This document shows positions 43,993-52,132 of a DNA stretch of 64,000 nucleotides, piece by piece (position 1 is the first letter of the stretch; the number at the start of each line of letters is the position of its first letter). The notes beneath the pieces were generated by a model. It searched no databases. It saw nothing but the letters and a program-made list of their open reading frames with translations, and was not told where the DNA came from. Location of the stretch: NCBI GenBank assembly GCA_016713035.1, contig JADJPW010000001.1:1-64000 (forward strand). The letters are read 5' to 3'. Position numbers and translations under genes: made by a program. This DNA comes from Verrucomicrobiaceae bacterium (GTDB lineage: Bacteria; Verrucomicrobiota; Verrucomicrobiia; Verrucomicrobiales; Verrucomicrobiaceae).

Positions 43993-46437
43993 CTAACCGT
44001 CGTCGCGGGCGAGGGTGCCGATGTTCCAGAGGAGGATGCGGAAGCCGACATCTGGGAGGCGTGCGTCCTGGGGGGCCTCGTGGCGGTGGGAGGAGAGGAG
44101 CTCGTTCGGCTTTGCGGTGAGGTAGGAGCCGCCACGGAGGACGCCGGAGGTGGAGTCATGCTTCCAGGGCGTGGAGACCCATTCCCAGACGTTGCCGGAG
44201 AGGTCATGGACGGCGTTGGACCCGACTCGGAGGCTGGCGACGGGTGCGAGGGTGGCAAAGCTGTCGGTGTAGGCGGGGATGGCGGATTTTCCGGTCTTGT
44301 CGGCGCTGAGGTCGAGGAAGTTGCCGGTTTTCGGCGGGGGTGGCCACTGAAAGCCCCAGGGATAGATGCCGCCAAAGCGCTCATTGCGCTCTGCGGGTGT
44401 GGCGCCGGGCTCGGGGGTGAGATCGGCGGCCATGCTCCATTCGTCATCGGTGGGGAGGCGGTATTCCTGATCGGGGTCGATGAGGCCGCGGCCGCGCTCT
44501 CGCTCGGTGAGCCAGCGGCAGAATTGATCGGCGTCTGCTCGGCTGACGTGGGTGACAGGGAGGGAGATGTCGGCATCTAGGATGCGGCCGGGGACGGGTG
44601 GGAGCTTGGTGGCCTTGGCGTATTCGGCGAAGTCTCCACGGCGGGTCTCGGTGGCGGCGAGCATGGCACGCCCGAGGGGCACCATTTTCATGCCGAGGCT
44701 GTTTTGCCAGACGCGGTCAAAGACGACTGCGCCCGTGGCTTTGAGGCGGAGATTGAAGTTCACGCTTTGGCCTTGTTTCAGGTCGCCGGTGGCGTGCTCG
44801 TCTTTATAACCGGGGAGGCTGATGATGTACTTGAATTTGACGGCGCGGGCTCGCTCGAGGCGTAGCGGGGTTTTCCCGAGGAGGCGACCATCATCGACCA
44901 CTTCTGCGCCTGCGGGGATGGAGGTGATGCTGACGGTGCCATAGCGTGAGGCGACGATTTCACAGATGAAGGCACTCATTCCAGCACGCGCTGTGCCGGT
45001 GCCGCTGCGCACGATTTTGTGGGGTTGCCAGGCGTATTCGTGGTCTGTATCGAGGCGGCGGCTGCGGCGATCGAGATCGGTCATCCAGTCACAAAAGGCG
45101 TCTGCATCTACTGGGGCGACGGTGGCTAGGTAGTGCCATTTTTTGTCCGGTTGGAGGACGCCGACGGCCTCGTACTCGCTGGCGCGTTCGGTGGCCTGGA
45201 GGAAATCACGGAACAATTCAGCATAAACGGGCTGATCGGCGATGTGGCGGCCATTTTTGAAGCTGAACCACTGTTTGAGGCGGTTTTGCCATGGTTTGTT
45301 TGGCAGGGGCACCTGGGGCTCTGGGGGGCGCGGGCGTGTCGGGGCGGCGATGTCGTATGCCCAGGCCTGCTGGTGCCGTGCCATGACGAGCCCGGAGGCG
45401 AGGATGAAGGAGCCGAGGACGGTGATGAGGGCGGCGCGGCTGAATCGACGGATAAATGACTCGGGGCGCTTTTCACCGACATGCTGGAGAGCTGCGGCGA
45501 AGTCGGCCGCGGTGGTGTAGCGCTGATTGAGGTCGTTTTCGCAGGATTTGCAGATGCATTTGTTCAGATCGAGCCAGAAGGGCCACTCCTCCTCGCTGAT
45601 CTGGTCTGGCACTTCGGGGAATTCCATGCGGTCCTTCCCGCTGCTCATTTCATAGAGCACCTTGCCCAGGCTATAAAGGTCTGCCTGGGGGGTGCCGGGG
45701 CCTTCTGGAGGCACAAAGCCCTCGGTGCCGACAAAGGTGCGCTCACCTAGTGCGGCGACGAGGCCGATGTCGGCCAATTTGCACACGCCACCGACGAAGA
45801 TGATGTTGGAGGGCTTGATGTCACGGTGGGTGAGGCCGTGATTGTGCATGTAGTGGAGTGCATCGGCGAGGTACACGCCCGCATCACGGCAGAAGAAGGG
45901 ATCGAGCCGCCCGTGGCGGCGCATGTCGGTGGTGAGGGTGCGGGGGACGTAGCTCTGCACGTCGGGGATATTCGCTCCGTGGACGGCGTCGTCTGCGAGC
46001 TCCATGACGCAGTAGTAGAAGCCACGCTGCTCATTCCAGCCGACGTGGAGGATCTGCACGAGGCAAGGATGCCCGCGTGAGATGGGCTCGAACTGCTGGA
46101 TGCCCTCGAACTCACGGTGGAAGGTCTTGGTGAGCTCGAAGTCCTCCCGCCAGACGATTTTCACCGCCCGCAGGGCTCCGGTGACGCTCTGTGCGAGCCA
46201 GACCTCTCCATAGGCACCACTGCCGATGCGCTTGATGAGGGTGTAGTCAGGGATGACGATGTCATCGCGGTGGGATGGTGGATTGCTGCCGCTGGCTGCG
46301 GGGTGCGGCTTCGGGCGGCGCTGCACGGGTGGGGCTGGCAGGGCGATGTTGCTGTTGTCCGTAGCGGATGCCGGTATCGGCGCAGCCGCTGGTAAGGCGG
46401 GAGCGGGAATAGGGGCGGCAGCAGCAGGCTCAGTCAT
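43993..46437 (-). CDS. Ser/Thr protein kinase - PEGA - formylglycine-generating-enzyme-like fusion
   Basis: An 814-residue protein from ATG 46437. A Pro/Ala-rich head is followed by a kinase domain: RIGSGAYGEVWLA, AVKIVWRED, LTHRDIKPSNIIFVG, and ADIGL in place of DFG. Next come a membrane helix (LITVLGSFILASGLVMA), a PEGA domain (SITSIPAGAEVVDDGRLLGKTPLRL), and an FGE/SUMF1-like domain (QNSLGMKMVPLG, FCRWLTERERGRGLIDPDQEYRLPTDDEW, SGNVWEWVSTPW, VLRGGSYL, VGFRILL). A weaker second copy of the FGE front (AFCDWMTDLDRRSRRLDTDHEYAW) lies before PEGA. The kinase is cytoplasmic and the sensor outside. An upstream ATG at 46575 would run into the neighbouring gene and is less likely. Confidence 0.88.
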   Translation of the reverse strand: MTEPAAAAPIPAPALPAAAPIPASATDNSNIALPAPPVQRRPKPHPAASGSNPPSHRDDIVIPDYTLIKRIGSGAYGEVWLAQSVTGALRAVKIVWREDFELTKTFHREFEGIQQFEPISRGHPCLVQILHVGWNEQRGFYYCVMELADDAVHGANIPDVQSYVPRTLTTDMRRHGRLDPFFCRDAGVYLADALHYMHNHGLTHRDIKPSNIIFVGGVCKLADIGLVAALGERTFVGTEGFVPPEGPGTPQADLYSLGKVLYEMSSGKDRMEFPEVPDQISEEEWPFWLDLNKCICKSCENDLNQRYTTAADFAAALQHVGEKRPESFIRRFSRAALITVLGSFILASGLVMARHQQAWAYDIAAPTRPRPPEPQVPLPNKPWQNRLKQWFSFKNGRHIADQPVYAELFRDFLQATERASEYEAVGVLQPDKKWHYLATVAPVDADAFCDWMTDLDRRSRRLDTDHEYAWQPHKIVRSGTGTARAGMSAFICEIVASRYGTVSITSIPAGAEVVDDGRLLGKTPLRLERARAVKFKYIISLPGYKDEHATGDLKQGQSVNFNLRLKATGAVVFDRVWQNSLGMKMVPLGRAMLAATETRRGDFAEYAKATKLPPVPGRILDADISLPVTHVSRADADQFCRWLTERERGRGLIDPDQEYRLPTDDEWSMAADLTPEPGATPAERNERFGGIYPWGFQWPPPPKTGNFLDLSADKTGKSAIPAYTDSFATLAPVASLRVGSNAVHDLSGNVWEWVSTPWKHDSTSGVLRGGSYLTAKPNELLSSHRHEAPQDARLPDVGFRILLWNIGTLARDDG

Positions 46438-46571
46438 CAGGTGTCGGGATTTTTCATCAAAGCGTGCTGCCGGAAAAGTCGAAAGACTTTTCTGCTCATC
46501 CAAAGGACAAAATTGAAGCCCTCCATCGCCTTTCCTGGTCAGTCTGAGCAAACTGGCAGGCAGGTGCCTGA

Positions 46572-47156
46572 TCAATCCGTAAGCGGTGGGAGACGGCGGA
46601 CGGCCTCCTCGACGATGGCGATCGCTTTGTCCTGCACCTCTTCACCGAAGGACTGCTGGAGCAGGCGGACTTGGCAGGAGTATGCTTTGCCCTGCTCGAA
46701 ACGGAGGGTGAAGTCGGTCGTTTTGAAGTGATCCGACGATTTGCGGCGATTGAGATCCGACCACGCAAAGGTATGCACACCGGAAGGACTGAACTCCGTG
46801 AGCCCGCTCTGACTCAAGACGACTTTGTAGCCCTGATTTCCCAGCCCGATGAGGGCGAGGACGCCACCAATGGCGATGAGGAAGAAGCCGATGATGATGA
46901 TGCCGGAAATGGCCTTGAGGCGTCCGCCCATGCCGCCGTCTCCGAAATCCCGTGCGAAGAACCGCACCCGCTGGTACATCACCCAGATAAGGATCAAGGC
47001 GGAGAGCACAAATAGGGCTCCTAGTGCGAGAAACCCAGTCGAATACAAGCTGCCCACACTGAGAGTGACTTCATTGCCGAGAACTTCCCCGATGGATAGA
47101 AAGTCTGCCGGAGCTGGAAGGATGGGATTGGCTGCAAAAAGTGAAACAGATGACAT
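46572..47156 (-). CDS. Hypothetical membrane protein
   Basis: No family is recognised. The 194-residue protein has two membrane helices: STGFLALGALFVLSALILIWVMY and AISGIIIIGFFLIAIGGVLALIGL. A soluble C-terminal part follows (GYKVVLSQSGLTEF, HTFAWSDLNRRKSSDHFKTTDFTLRFEQG), resembling PH-like membrane-adjacent domains. It precedes the kinase-FGE gene on the same strand by 134 bp. The 113 bp between this gene and 47270 must hold both divergent promoters; none stands out. Confidence 0.6.
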   Translation of the reverse strand: MSSVSLFAANPILPAPADFLSIGEVLGNEVTLSVGSLYSTGFLALGALFVLSALILIWVMYQRVRFFARDFGDGGMGGRLKAISGIIIIGFFLIAIGGVLALIGLGNQGYKVVLSQSGLTEFSPSGVHTFAWSDLNRRKSSDHFKTTDFTLRFEQGKAYSCQVRLLQQSFGEEVQDKAIAIVEEAVRRLPPLTD

Positions 47157-47269
47157 GGGACTGAGGAAAATAGATGCCGAGGGACGCGGCGGTGGTTAAT
47201 CTGGGGTTGTTTTCCTGCTTCGACAACTTCTCATCTCACCCTTCAAGTCCCCTACCCTAACCAATCTGC

Positions 47270-47641
47270 ATGTTCCAAACAGGTCAAAAAATCGTGTGCA
47301 TCGATGACGAGTTCGCCCCGTGGGTGTACGATCTCTACCGCATGCTCCCCAAGAAGGATACGACCTACACGGTGCGAGCTGTGGGCGTGGGTAGGAGCAA
47401 TCCGAAGTTTGAGGTCAATGATGACGCAGAGATCAAGATGACGGACGCGGAGTTCGACATGCTGATCTTGCTGGAAGAGCTGCGTAACCCGGAAGATCCG
47501 CATTCGAGCGTGAAACAGGAGCTCGGCTTCCGGGCGGAGCGCTTTGCGCCACTGCTGGATGAGGAAATCGAGATCGAGGAGAAGGCCTGGATCGATCCGC
47601 CTCGCCGCACGGTGAAGGAGCGTGAGCTGGAGTTTGTTTGA
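47270..47641 (+). CDS. Hypothetical protein
   Basis: A 123-residue acidic, soluble protein. The N-terminal third looks like a short beta-barrel (QKIVCIDDEFAPWVYDLYRMLPKKDTTYTVRAVGVG), a pattern common in small conserved proteins of unknown function. The remainder is acidic and helical (MTDAEFDMLILLEELRNPEDP, LLDEEIEIEEKAWIDPPRR). No catalytic motif is visible. It stands alone ahead of ribH. Confidence 0.65.
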   Translation: MFQTGQKIVCIDDEFAPWVYDLYRMLPKKDTTYTVRAVGVGRSNPKFEVNDDAEIKMTDAEFDMLILLEELRNPEDPHSSVKQELGFRAERFAPLLDEEIEIEEKAWIDPPRRTVKERELEFV

Positions 47642-47800
47642 GGCGTTTTGCGCTGATATTTGGCTCATTTTGCCCTATTCGGCTCTGTTTTGCGCCGCAC
47701 GGAACGCAGGTGGAAACGTCAAGCGGTGAATAACAATCACGCGGACGTTGCCAGCACTTCAATTCGCGGTAAGAGCAAGGTTCGCTTTTGCTCTTTTCTC

Positions 47801-48301
47801 ATGTCTCAATTCGCTCCTGCCCGTCCCAGGCCGCTCGATACTCCGGTATCTATCGCGGTCGTCGCCAGCTTGTACAACCATACTTTCGTTCAGGGGCTGC
47901 TCAATGCAGTAGCGGCAGAGCTGGAAGATCTGGCTCCACAGGCGACGCTGGATGTGTACCGCGTGCCGGGGGCGTTTGAGATCCCGGTGACGACGGAGCT
48001 GGTGCTGCGCAATAGCACGCCAGATGCCGTGATCGCTCTCGGCGTGATCATTCGTGGCAGCACTCAGCATGCAGACTTGGTGGGCAGCAGTGTGACACAG
48101 GCGCTGCAAGACATGGCGGTGAAGCATTGCACCCCCATCGTACATGAGGTGCTCCTCGTCGATGATGCCCAGCAGGCGGAGGAACGCTGCCTGGGGGCCA
48201 CGATCAACCGTGGCACCGAGGCTGCTCGTGTGTGCGTGCAGATGATCAATCTTTTCGCCAAAATGCGTGCCGGATTCGCCGGTGAAACCGAACTCGCCTG
48301 A
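47801..48301 (+). CDS. ribH: 6,7-dimethyl-8-ribityllumazine synthase
   Basis: RibH condenses the ribityl-aminopyrimidinedione with a four-carbon phosphate in riboflavin synthesis. The 166-residue protein has the family segments IAVVASLYNHTFVQGLL, YRVPGAFEIPVTTELVL, IALGVIIRGSTQHADLV and NRGTEAARVCVQM. The expected order GVIIRG(E/S)T.H is present with Ser and Gln variants. ATG 47801 is chosen because upstream codons in frame do not look like protein. Directly followed by nusB, a common arrangement. No FMN riboswitch is recognised upstream. Confidence 0.93.
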   Translation: MSQFAPARPRPLDTPVSIAVVASLYNHTFVQGLLNAVAAELEDLAPQATLDVYRVPGAFEIPVTTELVLRNSTPDAVIALGVIIRGSTQHADLVGSSVTQALQDMAVKHCTPIVHEVLLVDDAQQAEERCLGATINRGTEAARVCVQMINLFAKMRAGFAGETELA

Positions 48302-48311
48302 TCACACGACC

Positions 48312-48746
48312 ATGGGAAAACGCCGCGAAGGCCGAGAAGCCGCCGTCCAATACCTTTTCTCCCGCGATATGCATGGTGGGGGAGATGATAGCTTATTAGA
48401 GACCTTTTGGTCCCTGCACACGGCCAAGCCCGGAACCCGCCAATATGCTGAAAGTCTGATCCAGGGTGTGCTGAAGCATCAAGAAGCGATCGACGAGCAT
48501 ATCCGTGGATCTTTGGTGAATTTCAGTTTCGAGCGGCTTTCCACCGTGGATCGCAATGTACTGCGTCTGGCGGTGTACGAGCTGCTGCACTGCCCAGATG
48601 TCCCCCCACCTGTCGTGCTCAATGAAGCCATCGAGGTGGCCAAAGCTCTCAGCGCAGGTGAATCGGGCTCTTTCGTCAATGGCGTGCTCGATCGCCTGGC
48701 GAAAAAGCTGCGGCCAGCGACCAGTGCGGTCACTTCCGAAAAATGA
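48312..48746 (+). CDS. nusB: Transcription antitermination protein NusB
   Basis: NusB binds boxA RNA with NusE (S10) in rRNA antitermination. The 144-residue protein has KRREGREAAVQYLFSRDMH at the N-terminus, then VNFSFERLSTVDRNVLRLAVYELLH and VVLNEAIEVAKALSAGESGSFVNGVLDRLAKK, the clearest family segments. ATG 48312 is chosen because it lies just before the conserved Arg-rich helix. It is 10 bp after ribH. Confidence 0.93.
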   Translation: MGKRREGREAAVQYLFSRDMHGGGDDSLLETFWSLHTAKPGTRQYAESLIQGVLKHQEAIDEHIRGSLVNFSFERLSTVDRNVLRLAVYELLHCPDVPPPVVLNEAIEVAKALSAGESGSFVNGVLDRLAKKLRPATSAVTSEK

Positions 48747-49074
48747 AAAACACGGCTCCGCACATGCACAGTGCGGCCCAGAGGTAGTTCCAGCTCATCT
48801 GCTGCTTCATGTAGAATACCACAAAAGGCACAAACACGGCCAGCGTGATGACTTCCTGGAGGATCTTGAGCTGTGGCAGGCTCAGCGCGGTGCTGCCGAT
48901 GCGGTTGGCCGGGACCTGGAGCAAGTACTCGAAAAGGGCGATGCCCCAACTGACTACGGCGGCGATGAACCAGGGCTTTGCCCTCATGTCCCGCAGATGT
49001 GCATACCACGCGAAGGTCATGAAGACATTGGATGCCACCAGCAGGCCCACCGTTTTGCAAATCGTCCAATTCAT
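48730..49074 (-). CDS. DUF486 family membrane protein
   Basis: A 114-residue protein with four hydrophobic helices, matching DUF486, a small family related in layout to DMT transporters. Characteristic parts are LLVASNVFMTFAWYAHL, WFIAAVVSWGIALFEYLLQVPANRIG, LPQLKILQEVITLAVFVPFVVFYM and LWAALCMCGAVFFIF. No substrate is known. Its 3' end overlaps the last codons of nusB, convergently. Confidence 0.88.
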   Translation of the reverse strand: MNWTICKTVGLLVASNVFMTFAWYAHLRDMRAKPWFIAAVVSWGIALFEYLLQVPANRIGSTALSLPQLKILQEVITLAVFVPFVVFYMKQQMSWNYLWAALCMCGAVFFIFRK

Positions 49075-49164
49075 AGCCGTTCTTTTGCCCTAGCTGATCG
49101 GACTTGAAACCAAAAATTTGAAACTCTTGAACCTGCTGCTCCGCCCCGCTACGCTCCGCCCACT

Positions 49165-49878
49165 GTGATCCCCCGATTCATCGCCTCCATCTGTCTGCTG
49201 CTGGCCTGCGCCACCGCTGCGCCAGTGGAGCCGCGCACAGATGACCCCGGCGGCAGCCGCGAGGTGTCGCAGGAGCGGCAAAACTTCGAGCGGGCATGGA
49301 TCGTGGCCACGCTAGGGCCGATCAAAAAGCATGTCCTCTTGCTCACCGAGCTGGAGAAGCGGCTCGCTACTGCTCGTGACTACACCGGTGCCATGAAGGC
49401 CCGTGAGCAACGGGTGGAGATGCAAAATGAGCTGGAACGACTGGATAAAAACCTGCTGCTGCTCCAGTCACGCGAGCAGTCGCTCCGTGCGGCGGCTTTG
49501 CCAGAGCGCATCACGCTCGCAGTGGAGGCGGCGACACTCCAGGGGCCGCGATTGGAGGCCGGGGCACTCACAGGCTGGTCGCGGCCTGGTGCAGCGGCCA
49601 CGTGGAAGCTGCCCATCGGGCTGCCTGCGGGTGGCTATGAGGTCGTGCTGCGTTACCGCTGTGCTCCGCTGGAAGGCGGCAGCCTCCGCGTCAGTGAAGC
49701 ACGCTTCACACTCACGGGCGACATCGAAACGACTCTGCGTGGGCCTGAGGAACGCGTGCTCGGCACCCTGAAGCTGACCGAGAATGCCCCCTCTCTCACA
49801 CTCACAGCCGCCACGATTTTTAAGGACAACTTGATGCAACTCCTCGCGGTGGAGCTGATCCCATCCGCCACCCATTGA
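49165..49878 (+). CDS. Secreted coiled-coil/beta-sandwich protein, member 1 of three
   Basis: A 237-residue protein with signal peptide (FIASICLLLACATAAP). A coiled-coil stretch follows (LLTELEKRLATARDYTGAMKAREQRVEMQNELERLD, about residues 50-90). The C-terminal domain is beta-rich, like a carbohydrate-binding module (WKLPIGLPAGGYEVVLRYRC, MQLLAVELIPS). The next two genes have the same plan. No enzymatic motif is seen; periplasmic or surface-bound. Start ATC/GTG choices are ambiguous: the frame begins GTG 49165, directly before IPRFIAS. Confidence 0.6.
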   Translation: MIPRFIASICLLLACATAAPVEPRTDDPGGSREVSQERQNFERAWIVATLGPIKKHVLLLTELEKRLATARDYTGAMKAREQRVEMQNELERLDKNLLLLQSREQSLRAAALPERITLAVEAATLQGPRLEAGALTGWSRPGAAATWKLPIGLPAGGYEVVLRYRCAPLEGGSLRVSEARFTLTGDIETTLRGPEERVLGTLKLTENAPSLTLTAATIFKDNLMQLLAVELIPSATH

Positions 49879-49879
49879 T

Positions 49880-51397
49880 ATGATGTGTCGTCGTCCCCAT
49901 AAACTCCGCGCACTCTGTCGATCAGCCATCCTGCTGCCCACGGCTGCCGTGCTGGCGCAACTGGCCCCTACCACGCCGACAGCGCTGGAGACCTCTCGGC
50001 AGACGATGCTGCAAAAAGCCTTCGCCGACTCACAGCAGCTCACGGAGCAATACGCGACAGCCCTAGCGGCACGTGAGGCGGCACTCTCCGCAGCGGGTCA
50101 TTACGAAGAAGCTGCCCGCTTTCAAAAGCGGCGAGAGGAGCTCACAGCACTCTATTCGGATGTGCCACGTGCCACCACGAGCGCACTCCCCTTGCCACTC
50201 GCCTCGGCACGGCTCGCAGGCTCCGCACAGGTGGCCAGTGAGACTTTGAGCACCCTGCGTAGCAGTGGCAGTGGAGCAGAGTGGCCGCAGTTTCGGCTCA
50301 CACCAGGCAGCTATCATTTGGAAATGGAGGCGAGCATGCTGCCCGCGCCAGCGACCTTCTCGACACGCTTTCGTCCGCAGGACATGGCGGAGCTCGAGTT
50401 CAGTGAGGTCACCAGCCTCGCGGGCACGGCCACACCGACACGTTTCCCCGTCGTGATCCGTCAGAGCACCGACGAAACGACCTTCACCACGATCCGGGTA
50501 GGTCCGATGACATTCACACACGCGACGCCCACTCTGCGGCTCGTCACCACGGCCAGTTATCCGGCGAATGTGATCCGCATTCGGAATCTACGCCTCATCC
50601 CTCAGGCGGCTGCCAATCTGCCCGCAACACCGGCACAGGCCACGGCTGCCGCAGTGGACAGCACACAGGCACTCGAAGAAGCACGCCTCAGCCTCATCAC
50701 GGATCTCGCAGCCGCGCAGCGTCCAGTCATCGATGCCTACCTCGCGTCTCTGGCCAAGCTCGCGACGACCGCCCCCACGCTCAAATCTCAAACAGACTCG
50801 GAGACACAGCGACTGGAGAAGTTCATCCAACGCGGCTTCAAAAGCACCCGCTTTTCTCCCCCCACGGCCATCGCCCTCATCGCACGCGGGCTGGATGGCT
50901 TCGAGGACTGGAGTGGGGCGCAGATCGTGGCCGATGCAGTGACCGCAGGGGATCGCTTCACCGTGCTGCATGAGAATCAAAAATGGCCCATCCGGCTACT
51001 CTGGCTCTCCTGCCCACCACCAGAGCCCGACGCGGCAGGTTTGAAGACAGCGGCGAGTCAGTTCGGCATCGAAGAGGATGATGCACTCACCGTGGGCCGC
51101 GCCGCACGCGAATTCACCACGGCCTATCTGCGTGACAAGCCACTGCGGCTGCTGGTGCGGCCCGTGCGTGACAAAGACGGCACCGCCGCCGCGCTGCTCT
51201 TTTTGTCCGATGTGGGTCTTTATCAGAATGTGCTCATCGAGCAGGGCTTCTCCACGCTGCAAGCACCACCGAAGGCGCTCAAACTCGGCACCGCAGAAAA
51301 ATCGCTCCTCGATGCCCTCTCCCATCGTCAAACCGTCGCCCAAAAACGCCAACCGCCCGTGGGAGCATGGGCACTGAAAGTGGAGGCCACCAAATGA
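49880..51397 (+). CDS. Secreted coiled-coil/beta-sandwich protein with SNase-like C-terminal domain, member 2
   Basis: This 505-residue protein starts 2 bp after the previous gene. A signal-like N-terminus is followed by a coiled coil (TEQYATALAAREAALSAAG, HYEEAARFQKRREELTALY), a beta-sandwich (GSYHLEMEASM, VIRIRNLRLIPQ) and a helical region. The last 150 residues resemble a thermonuclease-type barrel: DRFTVLHENQKWPIRLLWLSCPPPE, then REFTTAYLRDKPLRLLVRPV and LIEQGF. The catalytic Arg/Glu pattern of a true nuclease is not clear. Overlaps the next gene by four bases. Confidence 0.6.
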   Translation: MMCRRPHKLRALCRSAILLPTAAVLAQLAPTTPTALETSRQTMLQKAFADSQQLTEQYATALAAREAALSAAGHYEEAARFQKRREELTALYSDVPRATTSALPLPLASARLAGSAQVASETLSTLRSSGSGAEWPQFRLTPGSYHLEMEASMLPAPATFSTRFRPQDMAELEFSEVTSLAGTATPTRFPVVIRQSTDETTFTTIRVGPMTFTHATPTLRLVTTASYPANVIRIRNLRLIPQAAANLPATPAQATAAAVDSTQALEEARLSLITDLAAAQRPVIDAYLASLAKLATTAPTLKSQTDSETQRLEKFIQRGFKSTRFSPPTAIALIARGLDGFEDWSGAQIVADAVTAGDRFTVLHENQKWPIRLLWLSCPPPEPDAAGLKTAASQFGIEEDDALTVGRAAREFTTAYLRDKPLRLLVRPVRDKDGTAAALLFLSDVGLYQNVLIEQGFSTLQAPPKALKLGTAEKSLLDALSHRQTVAQKRQPPVGAWALKVEATK

Positions 51398-52120
51398 GAC
51401 GTCCGCATGCCATCTGCTACTTCGCGGTGTTTTTCGCCATGCTCTCGCTCGCTCAGGCGCAGCAGCCCCCACTCACGCTTGATCAAATGGAGGCCATTTA
51501 TCAGCGTGAGCTCAGCACGCGGCATATCCCACTGCTCACGCGCCATTTGCTCGAAGTGCAGCGCCTCGCCGCCACAGCCACAGATAAAGCCCCCTATGAA
51601 AAAGAGATCAATAGCCTCCAGCAGCTACTCAAAACAGGCGTGATCGACCTACGCACGGCCAAGGCCGGTGGCGAGACTCTCGCCCCCATGCCGATGCCTG
51701 CACCTGCACTGCCCAGAATAGCCGGCGAGGCCGTGATCACGCTCTTCCCTGCCCTAGCTGAAAATGCCACCAGCACCTCCACCACCTCCAACGTCGGCCA
51801 GATCGAGTGGCGGCTCGATCACATCGACGCGGGTCAGCATGACCTGCATCTCGAATATGCCGCTCCGGCCGCCGTGCTCGCACAGCCGATGCCACTCGTG
51901 CTAGAGCTCGGCACTGAGAAAATCGAGTCCACCCTGCCCCCCCGAACGCGCCACCGCAGACGACCACAGCTTCCGCATCATGCGCCTGGGCCGGATCAGC
52001 CTCACCGCGCCGCTACGGGGCTCCCGGCTCACTTTCACAGCCGGGCTCAAAAGTGCTCCAAACTTAGTTTTGCGGCATCTTTTCATCACTCCGGCCAAAA
52101 CAGCCACTCCAGCACCGTAA
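51394..52120 (+). CDS. Secreted coiled-coil/beta-sandwich protein, member 3 (one frameshift)
   Basis: ATG 51394 overlaps the previous stop (ATGA). It has a signal peptide (FAVFFAMLSLAQAQ), a helical region (YQRELSTRHIPLLTRHLLEVQRLA) and a beta-sandwich (QIEWRLDHIDAGQHDLHLEYAAP). The written frame changes in the C7 run 51937-51943. Taking one C away restores PPERATADDHSFRIMRLGRISL and an ending ...VLRHLFITPAKTATPAP with the stop at 52118-52120, so the corrected product is about 241 residues. It is 12 bp ahead of the polysaccharide deacetylase gene. Confidence 0.6.
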
Positions 52121-52132
52121 ACCGCCCGCCGC

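Noticed and set aside
47642..47800. FMN riboswitch expected ahead of ribH
   Set aside because: I could not find the conserved RFN helices; the region is short and shows no paired structure.
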